Assembly (NCBI GenBank): GCA_037441725.1
Contig: JBBIRT010000047.1
Location: 1 to 22,767 of the forward strand
Length of the DNA: 22,767 nucleotides
Direction of reading: 5' to 3'
Source: JBBIRT01 sp037441725
GTDB taxonomy: Bacteria > Desulfobacterota > BSN033 > UBA1163
The notes under the pieces were generated by a model. It saw nothing but the letters and a program-made list of their open reading frames with translations. It was not told where the DNA came from and did no database searches. Both the position numbers and the translations under genes were made by a program. Positions 7,607 through 14,340 of this stretch are shown piece by piece. Position 1 is the stretch's first letter, and every line of letters begins with the position of its first letter.

Positions 7607-9169
7607 TTACTTACTCAACCAAACATGATGCGGCTCGAAATAGCTCGGGATATGATTGGAATGGAACTTAAAACCCTGAACTTTACCCTTATGTAGGGCC
7701 ATGAGTGGAGCATCTCCTTGAAAGGGGATCCCTACGACTTCATCATAAAGGATTTTCAAAAGCTCCTTTAGGAGAACCAACCTCTTCTTTTCATCCTGCT
7801 GGGCTAACAAGGCATTCCATTTTTCATGCCATCCAGGAGGACGATAAAGGCTGACGAAATTTGTAGGATCACCCCAACGATCGACAATGCCTACCAGGGT
7901 ACTCACATTCGGAAAACCTGGGAAAAGAATACCTTCCCAACCCTGTCTAGGTTTGGCAAAAGCAGCCCCGAATTCCAAGATTTCCAGTTCCGTTTCAATA
8001 CCCACTTCTTTAAGGTAAGTTTGAATGGCCACCAATGTATCCCTTCGAGTCCTTACATCGGAGATCAGTTTGGTCTTAAATCCATTTGGGTAACCTGCTT
8101 CAGCCAATAATTGCTTTGCCTTTTTGGGATCATACTCTCTCAGCTTCAGGTCGGGGTTATACCAAGGATCTTTGCTTGCTGCCACCTGGGATAAGGGTTC
8201 ATAATACCCCATCCCAATTCCCTTAGCCATCGTCCTTTTGTCAAGGGCATATTCTAATGCCAGACGGACACCTTTTTTAGAAAAGGGTGAATTTGGATTA
8301 TTACCATCTGGAAGGATGCTATGCAAAAAATAAAGATTGGGTTGATAAATCTCATAGCCCTCCTTCTCTAACTGTTTGGCATCGACTGGGTCAACATTCT
8401 CTATGGCCTGGGCTTCCCCTGATTTGAAGGACATAATACTTACGGTCAAGTCGGGGATATTTTGAATCCTAATCTCATCCAGATAGGGCTTGCCCTTTTG
8501 CCAGTACCCATCCCATTTCTTATACCTCACAAAGCTATCCCGTTTCCAACTATCAAATAGAAAAGGACCTGTCCCAACACAGTGAAGCTTGGCAGTCGTT
8601 TCAGGGGTAGCCTCCTTCTTCATGGCAGTGGGCGAGGCCATCAATCCTAACCCTGTGGTTGCCTGAGCCAGGCGGAGGAGAATGGTACAATCATACTCCT
8701 TCAGATTCATTCGGAGGGTATGTTCATCTAAGATATCATAAGAGGAGACCTTTTTTAGAAAAGCAGAACCAGGAATGTTGGCCTTCAAGACTGCCTCAAG
8801 ATTAAACTTAACTGCCTCAGCATTAAAGCTGGTCCCATCATGAAACTTTATCCCCTTTCTCAAATGAAAGGTGATGGATTTCCCATCAGGAGAGAGGCTC
8901 AATGATTCGGCAAGCCAGGGTTTGATGTTCTCATTCTCATCAGTAATGATTAATGGCTCCAATGCAGGAAATAGATTTCTATTTCCTACTCCTGGACCCA
9001 GATTATCAGCCGGAGCTCCTATCTGGGGCATCCCCCCATTGTGATTGAGTGTGAAGACCCCTCCATACCGTGGTTGGGCTTGAATTTGGGTTATGGTTAA
9101 TTGAAAGAGAGCTGGAAACAGGGAGACAAAAATGAAACAAACCATCAGGACATATTTCTTTTTCTTCAT
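7607..9169 (-). CDS. ABC transporter solute-binding protein, family 5 (peptide/nickel/opine type)
   Basis: Periplasmic receptor of the ABC importer, 520 residues, near the usual size for family 5. The N-terminus is a signal peptide: KKKK, then a hydrophobic stretch (VLMVCFIFVSLFPALF) and a likely cut after QIQA; there is no lipobox Cys, so it is probably soluble in the periplasm. Family features are YGG near the mature N-terminus, PWLAESLSLSPDGKSITFHL, RKGIKFHDGT, VGTGPFLFDSW and VRLALEYALDKRTM. ATG 9169 has AAAGGAGG at 8-bp spacing. Family 5 covers di/oligopeptides, nickel chelates, glutathione, opines and sugars. The partner ATPases are of the long Dpp/Opp type, so a peptide-like or amide-like ligand is more likely than nickel, but the ligand is not determined. 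Confidence 0.93.
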   Translation of the reverse strand: MKKKKYVLMVCFIFVSLFPALFQLTITQIQAQPRYGGVFTLNHNGGMPQIGAPADNLGPGVGNRNLFPALEPLIITDENENIKPWLAESLSLSPDGKSITFHLRKGIKFHDGTSFNAEAVKFNLEAVLKANIPGSAFLKKVSSYDILDEHTLRMNLKEYDCTILLRLAQATTGLGLMASPTAMKKEATPETTAKLHCVGTGPFLFDSWKRDSFVRYKKWDGYWQKGKPYLDEIRIQNIPDLTVSIMSFKSGEAQAIENVDPVDAKQLEKEGYEIYQPNLYFLHSILPDGNNPNSPFSKKGVRLALEYALDKRTMAKGIGMGYYEPLSQVAASKDPWYNPDLKLREYDPKKAKQLLAEAGYPNGFKTKLISDVRTRRDTLVAIQTYLKEVGIETELEILEFGAAFAKPRQGWEGILFPGFPNVSTLVGIVDRWGDPTNFVSLYRPPGWHEKWNALLAQQDEKKRLVLLKELLKILYDEVVGIPFQGDAPLMALHKGKVQGFKFHSNHIPSYFEPHHVWLSK

Positions 9170-9202
9170 ACCGTTTTCCTCCTTTCTCCCTCACCCTGAC
9201 CC

Positions 9203-9640
9203 TTATTCCTTTCTCTTATACTCAGGAGAAAAGAATAGGTCATGGAATAGGATGGGTTTTTTAGGATCATTGATCTTCTTAAAATTAAGGGGGCAATGAT
9301 ATAAACCTCTCGGGATATACACATTGGTCGCCTCTGTGATAATAAACTTTTCCATATTAACCCCATCCTCACTCAAGGTTAATTCAACCTCTCCACCGAG
9401 GTCAACCATATTGTTAAGATCACCCCCAACAAAGATCAGGAATTGATCAAAGTCATGGGCATGGTGTTCTTTGACCATTTCGAAAGGTTCAGCAATGGCC
9501 CACCAACTCATTGAAAAATTCCTGTTGCCAAAACTCTCATCACTCTTTAGGCCTAAACGTGGAGCGGATACTTCAGGATGAGGGGTTTCATTTGTCATCA
9601 CAGCTTTTCTAAAATATTTCTCTAAATTTGATCTTGCCAT
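9203..9640 (-). CDS. Single-domain cupin protein, homologous to the double-cupin array
   Basis: A 145-residue cytoplasmic protein (no signal peptide) with one cupin barrel. The metal-motif region reads EHHAHDFDQFLIF: the HxH pair is kept but the Glu expected next is Gln. The second motif is IPRGLYH. The order of elements (H..DFDQ.LIFVGGD, then IPRG..H, then FSPEYK) matches the N-terminal domain of the three double-cupins at 10902-13834 (H..YDE.LIFAG, IPKG.PH, APEYK), so it is a paralogous single-domain member. ATG 9640 has AAGGAGG at 7-bp spacing; an in-frame TTG at 9661 has none. It precedes the binding-protein gene by 33 bp and probably leads the transporter operon from the candidate promoter at 9692-9720. 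Function unknown: metal-dependent enzyme or small-molecule sensor are both possible. Confidence 0.82.
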   Translation of the reverse strand: MARSNLEKYFRKAVMTNETPHPEVSAPRLGLKSDESFGNRNFSMSWWAIAEPFEMVKEHHAHDFDQFLIFVGGDLNNMVDLGGEVELTLSEDGVNMEKFIITEATNVYIPRGLYHCPLNFKKINDPKKPILFHDLFFSPEYKRKE

Positions 9641-9691
9641 GAATATTCCTCCTTTTTTCAAACTTCAAACAGATTCATTCAAAGATGTTTT

Positions 9692-9720
9692 ATCCTATGG
9701 CGATATTCCAATATTGTCAA
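9692..9720 (-). promoter_or_regulatory. Candidate sigma-70-type promoter for cupin plus ABC-transporter genes
   Basis: Reading the minus strand, a perfect TTGACA (9720-9715) is followed after exactly 17 bases by TAGGAT (9697-9692), 4 of 6 matches to the -10 consensus. It lies at the stop codon of the AKR-like gene and about 50 bp before the start of the single-domain cupin gene. The spacer holds a short palindrome, ATATT-CC-AATAT (9703-9714 on the plus strand), placed where a repressor could sit. Promoter use is inferred from the match alone. Confidence 0.45.
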
Positions 9721-10871
9721 GTAGAGTTTCTTCTTTCGCCTAACATCTGCTTTATTTTCTTGAGCCAGTCTATGATGGGAAGCTTCTTGGCACAGGCCTT
9801 TTCACAAATCCCGCACTCCGTGCAATGATCTAACTGGTGTTGCTCATCAATGTAAATCGACTGGGCCATTTTAATATCATTATAAATGAAGGCGTCGTTG
9901 AAAATCTCAAAAATGCGAGGGACATCAATATGTTGAGGACAAGGCATACAGGCTCGACAGGAGGGGCAAGCAATGGGCCTCAGTTTACGATAAGCATCCC
10001 TGACCTTACTGATGAGGACCAGTTCCTGAATGGTAAGGCTATCCGGCTCTGCGCTCTCTGCAATGGTTATGTTTTCTATAACTTGTCTCATGGTACTCAT
10101 ATCGCTGAGGACCACAGAGATTTCAGGGTGATTCCAGGCCCATCGGAGCCCCCACTCCACCAGGCTCCATTTCTTTTGAGAACCTGCCCATAATTTAGCC
10201 ACTGGTTCTGGTAATTCTTTTATGAGACGCCCCCCTCGAAGAGGCTCACTTATCACCACACCCAGTCCTCTTTCTGCTGCATATTTGATTCCACTGATCC
10301 CAGGATCATGGTCCACATCCATATAACTATATTGAAATTGACATAAGGCCCAATTATCATATGCCTCCACAATATTTTTAAGAATCTGATAATGATCATG
10401 GAAAGAGAATCCAAGTTGACCGATTTGACCCTCAATCATTGCCTTTTCTGCCAAATGAAGAAGGTTCAATTCCTGAAGTTTAGGCCAATTGTCTCGATTC
10501 AGTCTTCCAAGAAGGCAAAAATCGATCCTTTCGACCTGTAAAATTTGAAGTTGCTCATTTAAAAAAAGGATAAAATCCTGAGGGGAGTTTAGAAAATGGA
10601 GAGGAAGGGTGACTGCAATCTTTACCTTTTCTCTATAACCCTCCTCGAGCACCTGATTCATTAGATGGGCTAAAGATTTATATTGATTAATAGGATAAGG
10701 AAAACCCAAATCTAAATAATTTATCCCGTGCTCAATAGCGTAGCGAATCATTTTAATGGATTCGGCCTCATGGATATGGGTTGGGTCTCCATCGATCAAT
10801 GGCAATCTCCTCATACCAAAACCTAATATGGAGACCTCCCAATCCAGTTTTCCAAACCGACGATACTTCAT
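9717..10871 (-). CDS. Aldo/keto reductase-like protein with C-terminal ferredoxin clusters (COG1453 type), degenerate active site
   Basis: A 384-residue protein: an AKR TIM barrel (about 1-290) fused to a ferredoxin-like end. Family matches include MKYRRFGKLDWEVSILGFG at the start, LGFSFHDHYQILK, EPLRGGRL, WALRW-like GLRWAWNHPE, and VVLSDMSTMRQVIENI. The C-terminus has CPSCRACMPCP and CTECGICEKACAK, two candidate [4Fe-4S] sites. Of the AKR tetrad, Asp54 and Tyr59 remain, but the Lys position (usually TKLP) reads VTLP (Thr88) and the His position (usually LLHxL) reads LLGRL (Gly122). It may therefore not be a classical NAD(P)H carbonyl reductase. ATG 10871 has AGGGA about 7 bases upstream; the in-frame TTG at 10901 looks spurious. 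It follows the third cupin gene by 30 bp. Confidence 0.87.
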   Translation of the reverse strand: MKYRRFGKLDWEVSILGFGMRRLPLIDGDPTHIHEAESIKMIRYAIEHGINYLDLGFPYPINQYKSLAHLMNQVLEEGYREKVKIAVTLPLHFLNSPQDFILFLNEQLQILQVERIDFCLLGRLNRDNWPKLQELNLLHLAEKAMIEGQIGQLGFSFHDHYQILKNIVEAYDNWALCQFQYSYMDVDHDPGISGIKYAAERGLGVVISEPLRGGRLIKELPEPVAKLWAGSQKKWSLVEWGLRWAWNHPEISVVLSDMSTMRQVIENITIAESAEPDSLTIQELVLISKVRDAYRKLRPIACPSCRACMPCPQHIDVPRIFEIFNDAFIYNDIKMAQSIYIDEQHQLDHCTECGICEKACAKKLPIIDWLKKIKQMLGERRNST

Positions 10872-10901
10872 CCATTCTTCCCTAATGAGGACTTGATCCA
10901 A

Positions 10902-11858
10902 TCAGGCTTCTATCCATGGAGAATCATGTTCACCTCCTAAACAGATGACAAAGAAGGCATAGGGTTTATCCACCCATCTCGTGATGAGTGGCAGATGTGG
11001 AAAACCTTTTGGACAAATAGCCACGGTGGGTTTATTGAAAATGTGTCTCTCATAATCTTTACCCATCCCCAACTCAAGTTCTGCTCCCAGGAGATTGATA
11101 TCATCTGGATCAAGACCCACAAAAACCAATATCTCTTCTTCAGGATGGGTATGGGCCTCACCTCCACGATGCCATATGCCTGCCTCACTATAATATCCCC
11201 ATGTAAAATTGACTGCCATCCCTTCAAGATTATCTCCGAAGAGCCAGACAAGCTGATCTGCATTGCCAGGCCCTAATCGGCCTACCTGTTGAGACCCTCT
11301 CATGGTTTGCCCGGTATGACCGATCCTCGCCATGACATCTGCGGTCATCTTTGCCTGACGCAAACCAAGAGTAAATGGTTTAATGAGGTGTTCATATTTT
11401 GATCCCTTTGATTTTTGCCCCAAAGAAAGGGAGGGGATTAAGGTGGCTTTATACTCTGGAGCAAGGCCTATCGTATAATGGACGATCGGTCGATATCCGA
11501 GACGTCTCACTATGATTGGACCATGGGGCATCCCTTTTGGAATGAGGACAGCACAGGGTTTGTCAAACACGAGCTCTTCTCTCTCCTCCCCAACCTCGAT
11601 CGATACCTGTGCGCCTAAATAGAGGATATTGGTATGGTCAATGCCTGCAAAGATCAAACATTCATCGTAAGGATGTACCATTGCCCCTTCCTTAGGGTGA
11701 AATGGGTTGGGCTCCTTAATAAATCCATAAGAGAAATGGGCATTAAATCCTTCTAAATCTTTACCTTCCATCCAAACACATGGCTCAGGAAAAAGTCCTT
11801 CAGGTGGTTTTTGGACAAGTAATGGTTTTACCAAATGGGAATACTCTTTTTTAACCAC
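10902..11858 (-). CDS. Double-cupin protein, array copy 1 (promoter-distal)
   Basis: One of three tandem paralogues of unknown function, 318 residues with no signal peptide or membrane segment. It has two cupin barrels. The N-terminal domain (about 20-150) has AMVHPYDECLIF and IPKGMPHG: the second His and Glu of motif 1 and the His of motif 2 are present, but the first His of HxH is Met. The C-terminal domain (about 190-318) has the full set, EAHTHPEEEILVFVG and CPKGFPH. The protein ends in GEHDSPWIEA. The start is GTG 11858 (GGAGG, 8-bp spacing), aligned with the MxKKEY start of the other copies. Cupin sites of this kind bind Fe, Mn, Ni or Zn and serve dioxygenases, isomerases, decarboxylases and sensors; none can be chosen here. 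Confidence 0.84.
   Translation of the reverse strand: MVKKEYSHLVKPLLVQKPPEGLFPEPCVWMEGKDLEGFNAHFSYGFIKEPNPFHPKEGAMVHPYDECLIFAGIDHTNILYLGAQVSIEVGEEREELVFDKPCAVLIPKGMPHGPIIVRRLGYRPIVHYTIGLAPEYKATLIPSLSLGQKSKGSKYEHLIKPFTLGLRQAKMTADVMARIGHTGQTMRGSQQVGRLGPGNADQLVWLFGDNLEGMAVNFTWGYYSEAGIWHRGGEAHTHPEEEILVFVGLDPDDINLLGAELELGMGKDYERHIFNKPTVAICPKGFPHLPLITRWVDKPYAFFVICLGGEHDSPWIEA
10963..11027. repeat. Near-identical 65-bp segment shared with cupin copy 3 (copy A)
   Basis: Bases 10963-11027 match 12951-13015 at 64 of 65 positions by direct comparison. The same segment in copy 2 (from about 11950) differs from copy 1 at about a dozen positions, although the encoded residues are almost the same. This points to recent duplication or gene conversion between copies 1 and 3. 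Confidence 0.85.
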
Positions 11859-11888
11859 TTTAAATTCCTCCTCTCTGTTTAAAAAGTC

Positions 11889-12857
11889 TTATGCCTCTAC
11901 CCAAGGAGAATCATGTTCAGCACTCAGACAGATGACAAAGAATCCATAAGGTTTATCCACCCATCTGGTAATAAGGGGTAGATGGGGAAACCCTTTGGGA
12001 CAGATGGCAACCGTTGGTTTATTAAAAATATGTCTCTCGTAATCTTTACCCATCCCCAACTCGAGCTCTGCTCCCAAATAATTAATGTCATTAGGATCAA
12101 GTCCTACAAAAACGAGTATCTCTTCTTCGGGATGAGTATGTGCCTCACCTCCTCGGTGCCATTTCCCGCATTGCGTGTAATATCCCCAAGTGAAGTTCAC
12201 TTCCATGTTCTCCACTTGATCCCCGTAAAGCCAGATAAGGGAATCGGCATTTCCTGGTCCTATGAGACCGACCTGCTCCGGGTTGAAGTGAGGGTTTGCA
12301 GCCATGATCTTCTTCATAGCCTCCGGGTCCTTCATCGCATCCCGCAGGGACGCAGGTGACATGTATTGGGTGAGAGGTTTCATGAGGTGTGTGTATTTGG
12401 ACCCCTTTGAGACCGAGGAAAACAAACCCTGTGTAACATGGGTCCCTTTATACTCAGGCGAAAGACCGATGGTGTAATGGACCACAGGCTTCTCAATACT
12501 CCGTACTTTGACGGCACCGTGAGGAGTTCCCTTCGGAATAACCACGACATGAGGTTTACTAAAGACATGCTCTTCTCGTTCCTCACCCAGCTCAATTGAT
12601 ATTTCCGCTCCTAAATACTCAAAAGCCTTTACGTTGTCAATGCCCGCAAAGAGCAGAATCTCATCAAATGGGTGTGCTATCATCCCTTTGACAGGGTGGC
12701 AGGTGCATTGTTGTCTCAGGAATCCATAGGAGAAATGCGCATTGAAACCCTCAAGATCTTTCCCCTCCATCCAAACCCTCGCTTCGTCGTAAAGACCTGC
12801 AGGCGGTGGTTGGACCAATAAGGGTTTGATTAAATGGGCATACTCTTTTTTAGCCAT
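11889..12857 (-). CDS. Double-cupin protein, array copy 2 (middle)
   Basis: Second member of the tandem array, 322 residues, same two-cupin layout. The N-terminal domain has MIAHPFDEILLF and IPKGTPHG (first His of HxH replaced by Ile); the C-terminal domain has EAHTHPEEEILVFVG and CPKGFPH intact. It differs most from the others in the linker (about 150-200: TQYMSPASLRDAMKDPEAM) and in its N-terminal half, whose DNA looks GC-richer than the neighbours by eye, while the last ~90 residues are nearly identical to copies 1 and 3. ATG 12857 has AAGGAGG upstream. Gaps to both neighbours are about 30 bp, so the three are co-transcribed. Function unknown. Confidence 0.84.
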   Translation of the reverse strand: MAKKEYAHLIKPLLVQPPPAGLYDEARVWMEGKDLEGFNAHFSYGFLRQQCTCHPVKGMIAHPFDEILLFAGIDNVKAFEYLGAEISIELGEEREEHVFSKPHVVVIPKGTPHGAVKVRSIEKPVVHYTIGLSPEYKGTHVTQGLFSSVSKGSKYTHLMKPLTQYMSPASLRDAMKDPEAMKKIMAANPHFNPEQVGLIGPGNADSLIWLYGDQVENMEVNFTWGYYTQCGKWHRGGEAHTHPEEEILVFVGLDPNDINYLGAELELGMGKDYERHIFNKPTVAICPKGFPHLPLITRWVDKPYGFFVICLSAEHDSPWVEA

Positions 12858-12889
12858 CTTGAATTCCTCCTTATCATTAAAGAATATCT

Positions 12890-13834
12890 CTATGCTTCTA
12901 CCCAGGGGGAATCATGTTCACCACTCAGGCAGATCACAAAGAATCCATAAGGTTTATCCACCCATCTCGTGATGAGTGGCAGGTGTGGAAAACCTTTTGG
13001 ACAAATAGCCACGGTAGGGGTGTTGAAGATATGCCTTTCATAATCCTTGCCCATCCCCAATTCGAGTTCTGCTCCCAGGTAGTTGATATTATCAGGGTCA
13101 AGACCGACGAAAACCAAAATCTCCTCTTCAGGATGGGTATGGGCCTCGCCTCCACGATGCCATTTGCCACATCGACTATATAAACCCCATGTGAAATTGA
13201 CTTCAAATCCTTCAAGGTCTTTGCCGAATAGCCATACGATCTGATCCCCATTTCCTGGTCCGATTCCACGTTCTGCAGGTCGCATCACCCCATTGCTATC
13301 CGTGACCGCTTCATACCCCATTCCTGTCCCAACCTTAGTGGGATCAACATGGGTGATCAGTCTTTTAATGAGATGACTATACCTTGTTGATTTAGCCATG
13401 GATTTACCTTTAGGAATAGAGGTGGCTTTATATTCTGGTGCAAGCCCAATGGTATAATGGACGATGGGTTTATCCACTCTCCTCACTTTTACTGGACCAT
13501 GGGGTGTCCCCTTAGGGATGAGGACCACTGAGGGTTTATCAAAAATGTGTTCTTCCCTCTCTTCGCCAAGTTCGATCGATATCTCTGCTCCCAATTTGAG
13601 GATATCATAATCTGCAAATCCAGCAAAGACCAAGCATTCATCGTAAGGATGAACCAGTGACCCATCCATGGGGTGACATATCGTGGGGGTTTTAATGAAG
13701 CCATATGAAAAATGGGCATTAAACCCTTCAAGATCTTTACCTTCCATCCATACACGAGGTTCTGGGTATAATCCTTCGGGTGCCTGTCTCACAGGCAAGG
13801 GTTTAATCAAATGGGCATATTCTTTTTTAACCAT
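12890..13834 (-). CDS. Double-cupin protein, array copy 3 (promoter-proximal)
   Basis: Third member of the array and the first to be transcribed, 314 residues. The N-terminal domain has SLVHPYDECLVF and IPKGTPHG (first His of HxH is Leu); the C-terminal domain has EAHTHPEEEILVFVG and CPKGFPH; the end is GEHDSPWVEA. The start is ATG 13834, with GGAGG 8 bases upstream and the MVKKEYAHL start shared by the paralogues; the longer frame to 13897 runs into the NTF2-like gene and has no support. A 65-bp stretch near its 3' end matches copy 1 at 64 positions. It lies 19 bp after the NTF2-like gene. Function unknown. Confidence 0.84.
   Translation of the reverse strand: MVKKEYAHLIKPLPVRQAPEGLYPEPRVWMEGKDLEGFNAHFSYGFIKTPTICHPMDGSLVHPYDECLVFAGFADYDILKLGAEISIELGEEREEHIFDKPSVVLIPKGTPHGPVKVRRVDKPIVHYTIGLAPEYKATSIPKGKSMAKSTRYSHLIKRLITHVDPTKVGTGMGYEAVTDSNGVMRPAERGIGPGNGDQIVWLFGKDLEGFEVNFTWGLYSRCGKWHRGGEAHTHPEEEILVFVGLDPDNINYLGAELELGMGKDYERHIFNTPTVAICPKGFPHLPLITRWVDKPYGFFVICLSGEHDSPWVEA
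12951..13015. repeat. Near-identical 65-bp segment shared with cupin copy 1 (copy B)
   Basis: This is the partner of 10963-11027, with a single A/G difference. It lies in the 3' part of copy 3, encoding the region around CPKGFPHLPLITRWVDKP in the C-terminal cupin domain. Confidence 0.85.
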
Positions 13835-13853
13835 TTTAAAAACCTCCTTTCGT

Positions 13854-14279
13854 TTAAAACTTTGCTTCTTTAGGATCGTGGAGCCTAAAATGAGCAATTC
13901 GAATACGCTTCATCTTTTCGTGTTCAAGATTATAAAGTACCCAATTGGTCATAATGACCACATCCCCCTTCTTCAAGGGCATGAAAGAGGTGGTGGGATA
14001 ATCTTTGAAACAATGAAATTCTGTATAAAGCTCTGCAAATAGGAGATCCCCATCCACCATAAAGTCTCGAAGCTCTAAAACTTCTCTCACGTGTTCGTGC
14101 AAGGCCTTATAGGAGGCAATAAATTCTTGAGGACCATGAAGGGTTCGGGGGGGGTCTTTTGGATTGGTCCAATTGGTAAAGTATTCTACTGTAATATCGG
14201 GAGAAAAATAGCTCGTCACGGCCTCGTATCTTTTGTTATTAAAATGGTCAATGTATTCAAGATACTGTTCTTTATTCAT
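13854..14279 (-). CDS. NTF2-like / SnoaL-like small protein
   Basis: A 141-residue cytoplasmic protein with the alpha+beta cone pattern of the NTF2 superfamily: an N-terminal helix (YLEYIDHFNNKRYEAVTSYF), a strand pair around ITVEYFTNW, GPQEFIASYKALHEHV as the third helix, and C-terminal strands ending in RIAHFRLHDP. Members include SnoaL-type cyclases, ketosteroid isomerases, dehydratases and non-enzymatic ligand binders. I do not see a diagnostic catalytic set, so no reaction is assigned. ATG 14279 has an almost perfect Shine-Dalgarno, GGAGGTGA, at close spacing. It lies between the TRAP permease (61 bp gap) and the first cupin gene (19 bp gap) and is probably part of the same transcript. 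Confidence 0.75.
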   Translation of the reverse strand: MNKEQYLEYIDHFNNKRYEAVTSYFSPDITVEYFTNWTNPKDPPRTLHGPQEFIASYKALHEHVREVLELRDFMVDGDLLFAELYTEFHCFKDYPTTSFMPLKKGDVVIMTNWVLYNLEHEKMKRIRIAHFRLHDPKEAKF

Positions 14280-14340
14280 TGGGTCACCTCCAGATTAAAT
14301 TTTATAATCCTCTCAACAAATCTTTTTAATCGGCCTCTGA

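Noticed and set aside
7607..9169. Nickel importer (NikA-type) because HypA/HypB are nearby
   Set aside because: Family 5 does include NikA, but the partner ATPases are about 330 residues with the Opp/Dpp cysteine-rich C-terminal domain, unlike the shorter NikD/NikE; the link to nickel is not supported.
10937..11263. Alternative-frame open frames inside the cupin array (for example 10937-11263 and 12934-13269 minus)
   Set aside because: They recur because the paralogous genes share sequence; each is a shadow of a supported cupin frame.
10902..13834. Naming the double cupins as pirins, oxalate decarboxylases or gentisate dioxygenases
   Set aside because: Only generic cupin motifs match; lengths and the HDSPW-EA end do not fit those families, so no reaction is assigned.
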